From assembly GCF_026965535.1 (NCBI RefSeq), contig NZ_CP114039.1:1116001-1180000 (forward strand): DNA of 64,000 nucleotides, read 5' to 3'. The DNA comes from Corallococcus sp. NCRR. Lineage in GTDB: Bacteria; Myxococcota; Myxococcia; Myxococcales; Myxococcaceae. The notes beneath the pieces were generated by a model. That model was not told the origin of the DNA, did no database searches, and saw only the letters and a list, made by a program, of their open reading frames with translations. Below are positions 7,428-17,901 of the stretch, piece by piece. The position numbers and the translations under genes are program-made. The first letter of the stretch is position 1; each line of letters begins with the position of its first letter.

Positions 7428-10400
7428 GTGTCTGTGCCCACCACTCCCATGCCGTGCGCGGGTGATATCGCGCAGGTCCGACACCGCCAATATCTGGTCA
7501 ACGAAGTCGTGGCTCCTTCGGATGTCCGGGAGCAACACACACTCGTTCGACTGACCTGTCTGGATGATGACGCACAGGGTCGTCCCCTGTCTGTCCTATG
7601 GGAGCGCGAGCTCGCCGCTCGGGTCATCCGGCCCGAGCAGGGTGGACTGGGAGCACCCGAACGCTTCGACGAGCCCCGTCACTTCGCCGCGTATCTGCAT
7701 GCGCTCAAGTGGAGCTCGGTCACCGCCACCGACGCCCGGCTCTTCCAGGCGCCGTTCCGAGCGGGCATCCACCTGATGAATCACCAGCTCACGCCACTCA
7801 AGAAGGCGCTTGAGCTGCCCCGGGTGAACCTCTTCATCGCCGACGACGTAGGTCTCGGAAAGACCATCGAAGCCGGACTGGTGTTGCAGGAGCTCATCCT
7901 CCGCCAGCGCGTAGACCGCGTCCTCATCGTCTGCCCAGCGTCCGTGACGCTCCAGTGGCGCGATGAGATGGAGAAGCGCTTCGGCCTGCGCTTCGAGATC
8001 TTCAACAGCGAGTTCGTCTCCCGCCGCCGTCAGGAGCGCGGCTTCCAGGTCCCCGTCTGGGCAACACACTCGCGCTTCATCGTGTCGTACCAGACGCTGC
8101 GGCGCAGCGAGTACTTCGAGCCACTGAAGACCCTGCTGGAGGAGAAGGGCCATCACAAGTCCCTGCTGGTGCTCGACGAGGCGCACGTCGTCGCTCCCGC
8201 GTCGGCCAGTCGGTACGCCATCGACACGGAGACCACCCGCAGCATCCGGTCCCTGGCGGAGCGCTTCGAACACCGGCTGTTCCTCTCCGCCACACCCCAT
8301 AACGGCCACTCCAACAGCTTCTCCGCGCTGCTGGAGATGCTGGACCCCCAGCGCTTCACCCGCGGCACCCGCGTCCGCGAATCCCAGCTGGCCCCTGTCA
8401 TGGTGCGCCGGCTCAAAGGCGACCTGCGCGCCCTTGGCAGCGCGCAGCGCTACCCCGAGCGGCACGTCGTTGGCGTGCGCTTGAGGCATGAGGCGGGGCG
8501 CTGGCATGCGGAGTGGCTCGCTCCGGACGGCAAGTCCGTCGAGCAACGCGTCGACCTGGGCGAAGGGCCGGCCACCGAACTGGAGCTGTCCCAGAAGCTC
8601 GCTCGCTACACTGAGCTGATGGCTCCTGCGACGAAGCAGGGGCGCCTGGTCTTCATCAATCTCCAGAAGCGTCTGCTCTCCAGCATCGAGGCCTTCCACC
8701 GCACCCTCTCCGTCCATGCGGCGGCCTTCGGCGCGGGCTCGCTGGCCCCAGATGGCGGAGCGCTCACCGGCGACCTGGCCCCCGAGTCCGAGGAGCACGG
8801 CGAGACAGACGAATCCCTTGAGCTGGCGTTCGCGGAGACCATCCGCGAACAGAGCCAGGAGCTGTCCGCCCGCATCCAGGCACGCCAGCTCCTGGATGAC
8901 ATGCTCAAGCTGAGCGCTCGGCACCGCACTGCCCGGGACGCGAAGCTGCGGGCCCTGCTCCACTGGATTCGCGAGCATCAATGTCCGCTCACCCGAGGCG
9001 CCGCATGGAAGCCCCGCCGGGTCATCATCTTCACGGAGTACGGCGACACGCTCCGTTTCCTCAAGGAGCAGCTCACCGCGGCCTTCGAAGGGACCCACCG
9101 GGGCGATGAGCGAATCCTCACCCTGACGGGAGGCATCGATGATGTGAGGCGCGCACAGGTCCAGGCCGCATTCAACGGCCCGATGGAGGAGTACCCCGTC
9201 CGGGTCCTCCTCGCGACCGACGCCGCGCGCGAAGGAATCAATCTACAAGGCCACTGCGCGGACCTCTTCCACTATGACGTCCCGTGGAATCCCTCGCGCA
9301 TGGAACAGCGCAATGGTCGTATCGACCGGGCCCTGCAACCCGCGCCCGCGGTCCGCTGCGGCTACTTCGTCTACAGCCAGCGCACCGAGGACGCGGTGCT
9401 CGACACCCTGGCCCGCAAGGTGGAGACCATCACCCGCGAGCTCGGCAGCCTTGGCAGCGTGTTGATGGACCAGATGCACGATGCCCTCGCATCGGGCATC
9501 CACAAGGGCACGCTGGAGAGCCTCTCCCGCGCCGCGACCTCCTCCCGCACCGACGTCACGAAGCGGGAACTGGAGTCCCAACGCACGCTTCAATCCCTGC
9601 GCAAGGAGCTGGATGCGATTGGGGAACTCCGTGAGCGCAGCGGCAAGGTGATGGACTTCAATCCCGTCCTGCTGCGCGACGCACTGGACGTGGGCTTCGA
9701 GCTGGCCGGCGCGGGGCGGCTGGAGCGGGAGACCATCACGGAGGAGGGCCGGACGCTGGAGGCGTGGAAGGTTCCTGCCCTCCCCGCTTCATGGAACACG
9801 ACCCTGGATGCCATCCGCCCCAGGAGGGAACTGGATGAGGCCCCCTGGGAGTGGCGCAAGCGCCCCCTGTCCCCCGTGGTCTTCGAGGCCCCTCCGGGTG
9901 TCTCCAGCAAGCTTGCTCACCTGCATCTGTCCCATCCGCTTGTGCAGCGGGTGCTCCAGCGGTTCCTGGCGCAGGGGTTCTCCGCGAACGACCTGAGCCG
10001 GGTCACGGTGGTCCAGACGAAGCGCGACTCGGTGGCGCGGGTCATCGTCTTCGGCCGGCTCTCGCTCTTTGGCGAGGGTGCGGCGCGGCTCCATGACGAA
10101 GTCGTCTCCGTTTCAGCGAAGTGGCTGGACGGCGGCGGTCGCGGGCACCTGAAGCCCTTCGCGGACGAAGCGGACCGCAAGGCGATTGATCAACTGGAGA
10201 CCACGCTGGCGGAAGCGCCCGCGCTCTCCGCGACACCGAAGGCCGTCCAGAAACGACTGCTGGCCAGCGCCGCGTCCGACTTCTCGAAGCTCTGGCCCGC
10301 CATCGAGGAGCAGGCCTCGGAGCGGGAGAAGGAGGCTCGCAAGAAGCTGGCGGCCCGGGGGGCGTCCGAAGCCAAGGCCCTGACCCAGATTCTCCTCACG

Positions 10401-10628
10401 CAGCAGGAAGCCATCCAAGAGGCGCTTGGCGCACAGCTCGAGCTCAAGCTCGACGCACGGGCGGAGCAGGACCAATGGAAGCGAGACAAGGCCCACCTCG
10501 AACAACGTTTGACAGCGCTCGGGAAGGAGCTCGTTGAGCAGCCCGAATCCTTGAAAGCCACCTACGCCGTGCGGGTCGCCCGTCTGGTGCCCGTGGGCAT
10601 GGTCTACCTGTGGCCGGGGGCGCGCTAA
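7428..10628 (+). CDS. drmD: DISARM protein DrmD, SNF2-like helicase
   Basis: 1066-residue SF2 helicase of the SNF2/RapA type that marks class 1 DISARM. Walker A DDVGLGKT lies near residue 139, the DEAH box in VLDEAHVV near 250, and the C-terminal helicase lobe (ATDAAREGINLQ through NGRIDR) near 595-625. A Lys/Glu-rich helical tail follows (about 960-1030). Start is GTG 7428. It is the first gene of the operon; its TAA shares one base with the ATG of drmMI. Expected role: nucleic-acid translocation supporting restriction of incoming phage DNA. Confidence 0.9.
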   Translation: MSVPTTPMPCAGDIAQVRHRQYLVNEVVAPSDVREQHTLVRLTCLDDDAQGRPLSVLWERELAARVIRPEQGGLGAPERFDEPRHFAAYLHALKWSSVTATDARLFQAPFRAGIHLMNHQLTPLKKALELPRVNLFIADDVGLGKTIEAGLVLQELILRQRVDRVLIVCPASVTLQWRDEMEKRFGLRFEIFNSEFVSRRRQERGFQVPVWATHSRFIVSYQTLRRSEYFEPLKTLLEEKGHHKSLLVLDEAHVVAPASASRYAIDTETTRSIRSLAERFEHRLFLSATPHNGHSNSFSALLEMLDPQRFTRGTRVRESQLAPVMVRRLKGDLRALGSAQRYPERHVVGVRLRHEAGRWHAEWLAPDGKSVEQRVDLGEGPATELELSQKLARYTELMAPATKQGRLVFINLQKRLLSSIEAFHRTLSVHAAAFGAGSLAPDGGALTGDLAPESEEHGETDESLELAFAETIREQSQELSARIQARQLLDDMLKLSARHRTARDAKLRALLHWIREHQCPLTRGAAWKPRRVIIFTEYGDTLRFLKEQLTAAFEGTHRGDERILTLTGGIDDVRRAQVQAAFNGPMEEYPVRVLLATDAAREGINLQGHCADLFHYDVPWNPSRMEQRNGRIDRALQPAPAVRCGYFVYSQRTEDAVLDTLARKVETITRELGSLGSVLMDQMHDALASGIHKGTLESLSRAATSSRTDVTKRELESQRTLQSLRKELDAIGELRERSGKVMDFNPVLLRDALDVGFELAGAGRLERETITEEGRTLEAWKVPALPASWNTTLDAIRPRRELDEAPWEWRKRPLSPVVFEAPPGVSSKLAHLHLSHPLVQRVLQRFLAQGFSANDLSRVTVVQTKRDSVARVIVFGRLSLFGEGAARLHDEVVSVSAKWLDGGGRGHLKPFADEADRKAIDQLETTLAEAPALSATPKAVQKRLLASAASDFSKLWPAIEEQASEREKEARKKLAARGASEAKALTQILLTQQEAIQEALGAQLELKLDARAEQDQWKRDKAHLEQRLTALGKELVEQPESLKATYAVRVARLVPVGMVYLWPGAR

Positions 10629-13600
10629 TGGACGGGCACTTTGGCGGTGACGTCGAGCGTCGCTATCACCAGACATGGATGGGGATGGCGCAGCCCATCG
10701 AGGGGCTGGTGGTCTCCATCCCAGTCCTCGAGGACGCGCAGTGCATGCAGCGCCTGCCGGTGTCCGCGCAGTCGCGGTTCGTCCTGCTGGCGGGCCGGGA
10801 GTCACCTCGGGTGACGGACGTCCCGCGCTTCCTCCGGGAGGTGCTGGGCTACGCCGACGATGACTTCCTCACGGAGTTTCCGGAGAACCTCCGGCTCGAC
10901 ATCGCGGAGGGACAACAGACGATCCGGCCTACGCGGGGGCTGCGGCGACGCGGTCCTCCACCCGCGAAGCCAGAAGGCCTGCCGGATGACTCCACGCCCA
11001 TCAGCCGGGCCGCGGAAGGTTTCGCGCTCCTGACCTGGGAACTGCCGGCCGGGTTGGACCTGGACAAGAAGGAGGACACCACGGGCGCGTGGTTCTACGA
11101 ACCGACCGCCAAGTTCGACCGCTTGCTGCGCGCAGCCCGCGTCCCCATCGGCCTGCTGTTCAATGGGGACTGCGTGCGCCTGGTCTACGCCCCCCACGGG
11201 GAGACCTCGGGGCATCTCACCTTCCGGTTCAAGGACCTCGTCACCTCCAGTGGCCGGCCCCTGTTCGACGCGATGGTGATGCTCCTGCACGCGCGCCGGT
11301 TCTTCGGCGTGCTGCCCGAGCACCAGCTCCCCGCGCTCCTGGAGCAATCGCGACGCCGCCAGGCGGACGTCACAGAAGAACTCGCGGACCAGGTGCTGGA
11401 AGCGCTCGGCATCTTGCTGACGGGGTTCGAGACGGCCGCTGAGCGGGATCGTTCGCGGGCCCTGGATGAAGCGTTCTCACGAGGCGAGGACCATGTCTAC
11501 GGCGGCCTCCTCTCCACGCTCTTGCGGCTCGTCTTCATCCTCTACGCGGAGGACCAGGGCCTGCTTCCCGTGGACCAGGAGCCCTACCGCGATGACCTGT
11601 CGGTGAAGGCGCTTCACGAGCAACTGGTCGAGGATGCCAGCCAATATCCCGATGCGATGAACCGGCGGTTCGGTGCGTGGCCACGACTGCTGGCGCTCTT
11701 CCGGTGCGTCTATCTGGGTGCCTCACACGACAAGTTGCGCATGCCGGCACGTCGCGGGCAGCTTTTCGACCCCGACAGGTTTCCCTTCCTGGGTGGCGGG
11801 ACCTCCGACGATGCGGGCGCGCATACGCCAACGCCATCCATTGATGATGAGACCGTCCATCAGGTCCTGGAGCGGCTCATCTTCCTCAAGGGACAGCGAC
11901 TGAGCTTCAAGTCGCTGGACGTGGAGCAGATCGGCTCCGTGTACGAGGGGCTGATGGGCTTTCACGTCAAGCGCCTGACTGGCGCTGGACTCTGCCTCAA
12001 GCCCTCGAAGGTCTGGGTCTCCGCGGACGAGGTGCTGGCCCAGCCCGCGAAGCGTCGTGCCGCATGGATGGAGGAAGAAGCAGGACTGGATACGAAGGCG
12101 GTGAAGGCACTGGCGAAGACGCTGGAGCAGGCCGTCACGCAGCAGATGGTCCTGGCCGCGCTGGAGCCCTACCGCGTGAGAGGCACCGAGACGCGGCGAG
12201 CCTCCCAGTGGGTGCTCCAGCCCGGAAACGAGCGACGGCGGACCAGCAGCCACTACACGCCTCGAAGCCTCTCCACGCCCATCGTCCAGCGTGCATTGGA
12301 GCCGCTGCTCAAGACGATGGGCCCCCAGCCTTCCTCGGAGCGCCTCCTCAATCTGAAGATCTGTGACCCGGCCATGGGGTCGGGCGCGTTCCTGGTGGAG
12401 TCCTGCCGCTTCCTCGCGGACCAGGTCGTCGCAGCCTGGACCCGTGAGGGCGTGCTGAAGCGCGACAAGCACGAGGATGAGGTGATGCGAGCGCGCCGGC
12501 TGGTGGCGCAGCGGTGCCTGTACGGTGTGGACAAGAATCCGTGGGCGGTGAGCCTCGCGAAGCTGTCGTTGTGGCTCGTGACGCTGGCGAAGTCAGAGCC
12601 CTTCACGTTCCTGGACCATGCGCTCAAGTGTGGCGACTCACTGGTGGGGCTCGACCTGGATCAGCTTCAAGCGTTCCATTGGGACCCGGACAGCAAGAAG
12701 CAGTCAGAGCTGCCGTGGGCGCTCATCAAGAAGCAGCTGACGCGTTCGCTCGAGAAGCGCGAGGAGATCCTTCAACTCGCGCTCGACCTGGAAGGACCAG
12801 AGCGAAAGCCGTTGCAGTTGGACCTGGACCCCGGCCGGGTGAAGGAAGGGCTGCTCCGTGACGCGGACGCCGCGCTGGCGGACGTCAAACAGATTGCCAA
12901 CGCGTGCGTCGGTGCGTTCTTCGCCCATGGTTCGGACAAGGAGCGGGAGAAGGAGCGCATCCGTCGGCTCGATCGGATTGGAGTGTGGCTGGCCCAGGAG
13001 AAGAAGGGCGTTCTGCCTCCCATGCCGGCGGACATCGCTGCATTCTCCGCGCCGTCATGGACGTTCCACTGGCCGCTGGAGTTCCCGGAGGTGTTCCATG
13101 GAAGTCGGCCCGATCCGCTCGACAACGAGCAGCCCAACAAGGCGGCATGGATCGATGGGTTCGTGGGCAACCCGCCCTTCGCGGGGAAGAACGCGATCAT
13201 CGAGACAGGAGGAGATAACTACCTGCCCTGGCTCCAGGCGGTTCACGAGGGCGCGCACGGCAATGCGGACCTGTCCGCGCACTTCTTCCGCCGTGCGTTC
13301 CACCTACTGGGTGAGCACGGCAGCTTCGGCTTCATCGCCACCAACACCATCGCGCAAGGGGACACGAGGACCACGGGACTGAAGCACCTGGTGGACCATG
13401 GCGGACATCTGTACGACGCCGTGCGATCCATGAAGTGGCCCGTAGCTGGCGCCAATGTTTCGGTGTCCGTGGTGCATCTGGCGAAGGGGCACGTCTCTGA
13501 CCTGAAGCTGGAGGCTCGGCTGGATCGACACCCCGTGAAGCACCTCAACTCCCGACTGAGGGGGAAGCCTGAACGTGCGGATCCCGTAGTGCTCGCCAAC

Positions 13601-14554
13601 AATGCGGGTAAGAGCTTCCAGGGAAGCATCGTGCTTGGCATGGGGTTCGTCCTCAGCCCTGAACAGCGCTCGGCCCTTGTCGCGAAGTCATCCAAAAACG
13701 CGGAGCGCATCTTCCGCTACGTGGGTGGCGAGGAGATCAATTCCGACCCCAGCCCCGAACTGGAAAGATACGTCATCAACTTCGAGCAAATGGAACTGAA
13801 GGAGGCAGAACGATGGCCTGACCTTCTTCACATCGTAAGGGATTTGGTGAAGCCGGAGCGCATCAAGCTCAAGGACAATGCCGACGGCAAACGTCGGAAG
13901 TCATATTGGTGGCAGTACGGAAGGTATACCCCCGCGCTCTACGAGGTCCTTCGACCAAGCTCGCGTTGCCTTGCGATCTCACGTGTCTCGAAGCACCTGA
14001 TGTTCTCGTGGCAGCCATCGTTCGTGGTTTTCAGTGAGGCTGCCATCGTCGTTCCGGTGGAGCAGGACCATTGGTTGACGGTGCTGCAATCGCGGGTACA
14101 TGAAGCCTGGGCGCGCCTGCTATCGTCCTCAATGCGTAACGATCTTCGTTACGCACCCAGCGACTGTTTTGAAACATTCCCCTTTCCTGACGAGTCAGTG
14201 CTTGCATCACTTGATGCAATCGGGAAGCGCTTCGACTTCGAGCGCAGCCGGTACATGCAGGCCCACAACATTGGCCTGACGACGACGTACAACCGGCTCA
14301 AGGACAAGTCCGTCACGGACGCCGCGACGCAGCGCCTGCGTGACCTGCATGTCGCCGTGGACCAGGCCGTCCTGGACGCCTACGGCTGGAATGACATCCA
14401 CGCCCCTCCGTACTGCGGCGCCACTCCCAAACAACTCGAAGCCTTCGAAGACGAAGTCCTCGACCGCCTCTTCGATCTGAACGAGCAGCGCGCCCACGAG
14501 GAAGCCCACCCCACGTCACGTCGTCCCGCGAAGACCCGTACCCAGACCGCCTGA
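10628..14554 (+). CDS. drmMI: DISARM adenine-specific DNA methyltransferase DrmMI
   Basis: 1308-residue amino-methyltransferase. Motif I (CDPAMGSGAFLVES) is near residue 580 and motif IV NPPF near residue 848, consistent with N6-adenine methylation using S-adenosylmethionine. The C-terminal part includes RNDLRYAPSDCFETFPFPD, a block shared with large phage-defence methylases. It should methylate host DNA and mark it as self. Start is ATG 10628, overlapping the drmD stop by one base. The stretch at about 13720-14215, in the presumed target-recognition region, looks less GC-rich than the rest of the gene. Confidence 0.88.
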   Translation: MDGHFGGDVERRYHQTWMGMAQPIEGLVVSIPVLEDAQCMQRLPVSAQSRFVLLAGRESPRVTDVPRFLREVLGYADDDFLTEFPENLRLDIAEGQQTIRPTRGLRRRGPPPAKPEGLPDDSTPISRAAEGFALLTWELPAGLDLDKKEDTTGAWFYEPTAKFDRLLRAARVPIGLLFNGDCVRLVYAPHGETSGHLTFRFKDLVTSSGRPLFDAMVMLLHARRFFGVLPEHQLPALLEQSRRRQADVTEELADQVLEALGILLTGFETAAERDRSRALDEAFSRGEDHVYGGLLSTLLRLVFILYAEDQGLLPVDQEPYRDDLSVKALHEQLVEDASQYPDAMNRRFGAWPRLLALFRCVYLGASHDKLRMPARRGQLFDPDRFPFLGGGTSDDAGAHTPTPSIDDETVHQVLERLIFLKGQRLSFKSLDVEQIGSVYEGLMGFHVKRLTGAGLCLKPSKVWVSADEVLAQPAKRRAAWMEEEAGLDTKAVKALAKTLEQAVTQQMVLAALEPYRVRGTETRRASQWVLQPGNERRRTSSHYTPRSLSTPIVQRALEPLLKTMGPQPSSERLLNLKICDPAMGSGAFLVESCRFLADQVVAAWTREGVLKRDKHEDEVMRARRLVAQRCLYGVDKNPWAVSLAKLSLWLVTLAKSEPFTFLDHALKCGDSLVGLDLDQLQAFHWDPDSKKQSELPWALIKKQLTRSLEKREEILQLALDLEGPERKPLQLDLDPGRVKEGLLRDADAALADVKQIANACVGAFFAHGSDKEREKERIRRLDRIGVWLAQEKKGVLPPMPADIAAFSAPSWTFHWPLEFPEVFHGSRPDPLDNEQPNKAAWIDGFVGNPPFAGKNAIIETGGDNYLPWLQAVHEGAHGNADLSAHFFRRAFHLLGEHGSFGFIATNTIAQGDTRTTGLKHLVDHGGHLYDAVRSMKWPVAGANVSVSVVHLAKGHVSDLKLEARLDRHPVKHLNSRLRGKPERADPVVLANNAGKSFQGSIVLGMGFVLSPEQRSALVAKSSKNAERIFRYVGGEEINSDPSPELERYVINFEQMELKEAERWPDLLHIVRDLVKPERIKLKDNADGKRRKSYWWQYGRYTPALYEVLRPSSRCLAISRVSKHLMFSWQPSFVVFSEAAIVVPVEQDHWLTVLQSRVHEAWARLLSSSMRNDLRYAPSDCFETFPFPDESVLASLDAIGKRFDFERSRYMQAHNIGLTTTYNRLKDKSVTDAATQRLRDLHVAVDQAVLDAYGWNDIHAPPYCGATPKQLEAFEDEVLDRLFDLNEQRAHEEAHPTSRRPAKTRTQTA

Positions 14555-14562
14555 GGCCTCCC

Positions 14563-17500
14563 ATGAATGCCCATGACGCCGGAGCGGTCCGCTCCCACCT
14601 CATCGATGCGCTCGAAGCGGACCTCGTCGGTCCGTTCCACAAGCCCCCGGGCGCTCCCGTGTCGGACGCCACCGAAGTGCTCCGCACGCCGCCGTCCCGT
14701 TGGTACCTGACGGGCTTCCTCGTCCCTCTGGACCAGGGCGTCATCGAGGACGACCCGGACGACGAAGAGGACGACCTGGCTGCGGGCAACGACGAGGACA
14801 ACGAGGAAGCCTCCCGGCCGGACCCCACCGCCAAGAAGGTGCGCCGCCTTCCCGCCTCCATGGGCCTGTCCGTCTTCGTCCCGTCAGGCACGTCCCAGCT
14901 CACCGCGCATGTCTGCTGGGCGGATTACCAGCGCACCGAGGCAGACGGACGCAAGCCGTGGACCCGCACCTTCCACCAACGCACCGTCACGCTGTCCCTG
15001 AACGACTCGGTGCTGCGTGAAGGCATATATCTCCAGGACAGTCGGGGCCTGCGCCTGGAAGGGCACGTGGAGAAGACAAGCGAAGGAGAACTCGCCGTCG
15101 CCATCTTCCTCGTCAACGCGCGTCCCCCCACCCCCACCGCCGCGGACCGCGACGAGGCCTATGCCTTCCAGACGCACCTCGCCCTGGAGTGCGCGCAGGG
15201 CTTCGTCAGCCGGCAGGACTCCAGCGACGCCCGAAGCGAGGACGATGACGACCGCGTCAACGACCTCCAGTTCCGCCACCGTCAGCAGTGGGCCGTGGGC
15301 CATGGCGTCTCCGTGCGTGTCCCCTCCACTTCCATACCCGTCACCCGCGTGGAGACGGACTGGCTGCCGCGCGTCGAAGTGCTCCCCGTCGAAGCGCGCC
15401 AGATTCGCGAGGTCGCGGTGGGGATGGAACAGCTCGCCGCGTTCACGACGCCTTCGGAAGCCGTCGCGGCCCTGAGCCCTCTGGTGCGTGCCTACCGCGA
15501 CTGGGTGACCGACCAGGCCACCCTCGACGTGGGCAGCGAGCGCCGGGAGGAGACCCGGGATGAGCTGGTCCGCCGCGCCCACCGCGCGGCCACCCGCATC
15601 GAGGAGGGCATCCTGCTCCTGGAGCGGGAGCCCCTCGCCTTCGACGCCTTCCGCTGGATGAACAGCGTCATGGGCCAGGCCGAACGCAAGGCCCGCCCAG
15701 ACCGGGCTCCCGAATGGCGCCTCTTCCAGCTCGCCTTCATCCTGCTCAACCTCCCGTCCGTCGAGGACGAAGCCCACGCGGACCGCGAGCTCGTGGAGCT
15801 CATCTTCTTCCCCACGGGCGGCGGCAAGACGCAGGCGTACCTGGGCCTCATCGCCTTCACCCTGCTCCTGCGCCGCCTCCGCGGCCAGGCGCATCTCCAC
15901 GGCGGCCTGGGCGTGGCCGTGCTGCTGCGCTACACCCTGCGGCTGCTCACGCTCGACCAGCTCGGCCGCGCGGCGACGCTCATCTGCGCGCTCGACGTGC
16001 TCCGCCAGCAGGAGCCGAAACGTCTGGGGGCTGTCCGCTTCTCCATCGGCCTGTGGGTCGGCCGCTCCGCCACCGCCAATACGCTGGAGCAGGTCTCCAC
16101 GCAGATCACCGAGTACAAGAACGACAACAGCGCTCGCGCCCAGTCGCCCTTTCCGCTCGCCACCTGCCCGTGGTGCGCCACGCCCTTCGAGCGGGAGTGC
16201 TTCATCCTCCGGCCCTCCAAGTCCAGGCCCGAGGAGGTGCTCGTCGGCTGCGCGAACATCGCGTGCGCCTTCAACCTGGGCCGCAACCCGGAGGGGCTCC
16301 CCGTCCTCTTCGTCGACGAGCAGATCTACCGCGAGCTGCCGTGCTTCCTCGTGGCCACCGTGGACAAGTTCGCCATGCTGCCCTGGCGTGGAGAGACCGG
16401 TCTGCTCTTCGGCCGGGCCCTGGGCCGCACCGGGAAGCGCTTCGTCGGCCCGTGCGACGACGCCGCGGACGTGAGAGCGGCGCTCGTGACGCTCCCGAAG
16501 GGCCTGCGTCCCCCGGAGCTCATCGTGCAGGACGAGCTGCACCTCATCTCCGGTCCCCTGGGCTCCATGGTGGGCCTGTACGAAGGGGCCGTCCTGACGC
16601 TCGCACCCCGGGCGAAGCTGGTGGCCTCCACGGCCACGGTCCGCCGTTCGCGGCAACAAGTGAGCCGCCTCTATGGACGGGACGTGGCGCTCTTCCCGCC
16701 CCCCGGCGTGGATGCCTCCGAGACGTTCTTCGCCTCCGTGGGCAAGAAGGGCGCGCGCCAGTACTTGGGCGTGGCGGCGCCCGGGCGGCCCATGAAGGCC
16801 ATCCTGCTGCGCGTCTACGTCAGCGTGCTCGCCGCCGCCGCGCGCGGTGAACAACTCCATGGCGCGCCCAGCGCCGACCCGTACCTGACCCTCGTTGGTT
16901 ACTTCAACAGCCTGCGCGAACTGGGCGGCATGCGCCGGCTCGTCGAGGACGAGGTGCGACGGCTGGTGATGGACCGCGCCCGCCGCCGTCCAGAGGACTT
17001 CGACAAAGAGGCCGAGCACCCCTGGTACCGGAGCCGGACCATCCGTGGCGAGCCCATCGAGCTGACCAGCCGTGAGAAGACCGCCGACATCAAGGCCTCG
17101 AAGAACCGCCTGGAGCTCACGCACGGTCAGCCCCAGAGCATCGACGTCGTGCTCGCCAGCAACATGATCTCCGTGGGTGTGGACATCAACCGATTGGGGC
17201 TCATGGTCGTGGCGGGTCAACCCAAGACGACCAGTGAGTACATCCAGGCGTCCAGCCGCGTGGGCCGCAACACGAACAAACCCGGCCTCGTGGTGACGTG
17301 CCTCAACGCCGCCAAGCCTCGCGACCGCAGCCACTACGAGCGCTTCGGGACGTACCACGAATCGTTCTACCGCTTCGTCGAAGCCACCTCGGTGACGCCC
17401 TTCTCCGCTCCGGCGCTCGACCGGGGCCTCGCGGGCGTGGTGGTGGCGCTGGGCCGGCTGATGGACACCGCCATGACCGCGCCCCTGGAATGGAAGTCGT

Positions 17501-17901
17501 TGCAGGCGCACCGGGACGCACTGGAGCAGACGCTCGAAACACTGGCGAAGCGCGCCGGGCGCGGTCTGCCCAAGGAGGAGTCGGAGCGCGCCAGCGGCAT
17601 CGTGATGCAGCGTGCGCGGAGCCTGCTCGACTCGTGGCGCAACATCATCGAGCAGGCGAAGAAGGACGCCGCCCAGCGCGCGTACTCGCCCTACGACCCG
17701 GAGGGAAAGGGTCTCAAGCCCCTGCTGCGCGGCTTCCTGGACACCACCGAGAACCTCACCCAGGACGAACTCAAGTTCGAAGCGCCCACGTCCATGCGTG
17801 ACGTGGAGTCCTCGGTGCACCTGTGGATTTCACGTCAACCGCTGGGCGGCTACCGCGCCCCGAAGGCCGCACCCGAGGAGGTGACGCATGACGAACCGTA
17901 G
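14563..17901 (+). CDS. drmA: DISARM protein DrmA, helicase-domain protein
   Basis: 1112 residues. Walker A PTGGGKT lies near residue 417 and the Walker B-like segment VQDELHLISGPLGSM near 657. A helicase C-terminal lobe (NMISVGVDINRLGLMVVAG, ending in QASSRVGR) spans about 867-905. Between them a CPWC...CANIAC cluster near 535-568 looks like a zinc ribbon. In studied DISARM systems DrmA pairs with DrmB to bind DNA and is part of the core module. It starts 8 bases after drmMI and overlaps drmB by 14 bases. Confidence 0.9.
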   Translation: MNAHDAGAVRSHLIDALEADLVGPFHKPPGAPVSDATEVLRTPPSRWYLTGFLVPLDQGVIEDDPDDEEDDLAAGNDEDNEEASRPDPTAKKVRRLPASMGLSVFVPSGTSQLTAHVCWADYQRTEADGRKPWTRTFHQRTVTLSLNDSVLREGIYLQDSRGLRLEGHVEKTSEGELAVAIFLVNARPPTPTAADRDEAYAFQTHLALECAQGFVSRQDSSDARSEDDDDRVNDLQFRHRQQWAVGHGVSVRVPSTSIPVTRVETDWLPRVEVLPVEARQIREVAVGMEQLAAFTTPSEAVAALSPLVRAYRDWVTDQATLDVGSERREETRDELVRRAHRAATRIEEGILLLEREPLAFDAFRWMNSVMGQAERKARPDRAPEWRLFQLAFILLNLPSVEDEAHADRELVELIFFPTGGGKTQAYLGLIAFTLLLRRLRGQAHLHGGLGVAVLLRYTLRLLTLDQLGRAATLICALDVLRQQEPKRLGAVRFSIGLWVGRSATANTLEQVSTQITEYKNDNSARAQSPFPLATCPWCATPFERECFILRPSKSRPEEVLVGCANIACAFNLGRNPEGLPVLFVDEQIYRELPCFLVATVDKFAMLPWRGETGLLFGRALGRTGKRFVGPCDDAADVRAALVTLPKGLRPPELIVQDELHLISGPLGSMVGLYEGAVLTLAPRAKLVASTATVRRSRQQVSRLYGRDVALFPPPGVDASETFFASVGKKGARQYLGVAAPGRPMKAILLRVYVSVLAAAARGEQLHGAPSADPYLTLVGYFNSLRELGGMRRLVEDEVRRLVMDRARRRPEDFDKEAEHPWYRSRTIRGEPIELTSREKTADIKASKNRLELTHGQPQSIDVVLASNMISVGVDINRLGLMVVAGQPKTTSEYIQASSRVGRNTNKPGLVVTCLNAAKPRDRSHYERFGTYHESFYRFVEATSVTPFSAPALDRGLAGVVVALGRLMDTAMTAPLEWKSLQAHRDALEQTLETLAKRAGRGLPKEESERASGIVMQRARSLLDSWRNIIEQAKKDAAQRAYSPYDPEGKGLKPLLRGFLDTTENLTQDELKFEAPTSMRDVESSVHLWISRQPLGGYRAPKAAPEEVTHDEP

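Noticed and set aside
14884-17820. A 978-residue open frame on the minus strand
   Set aside because: It is antisense to drmA throughout, is rich in His/Arg/Gly with no domain motifs, and reflects third-position GC bias.
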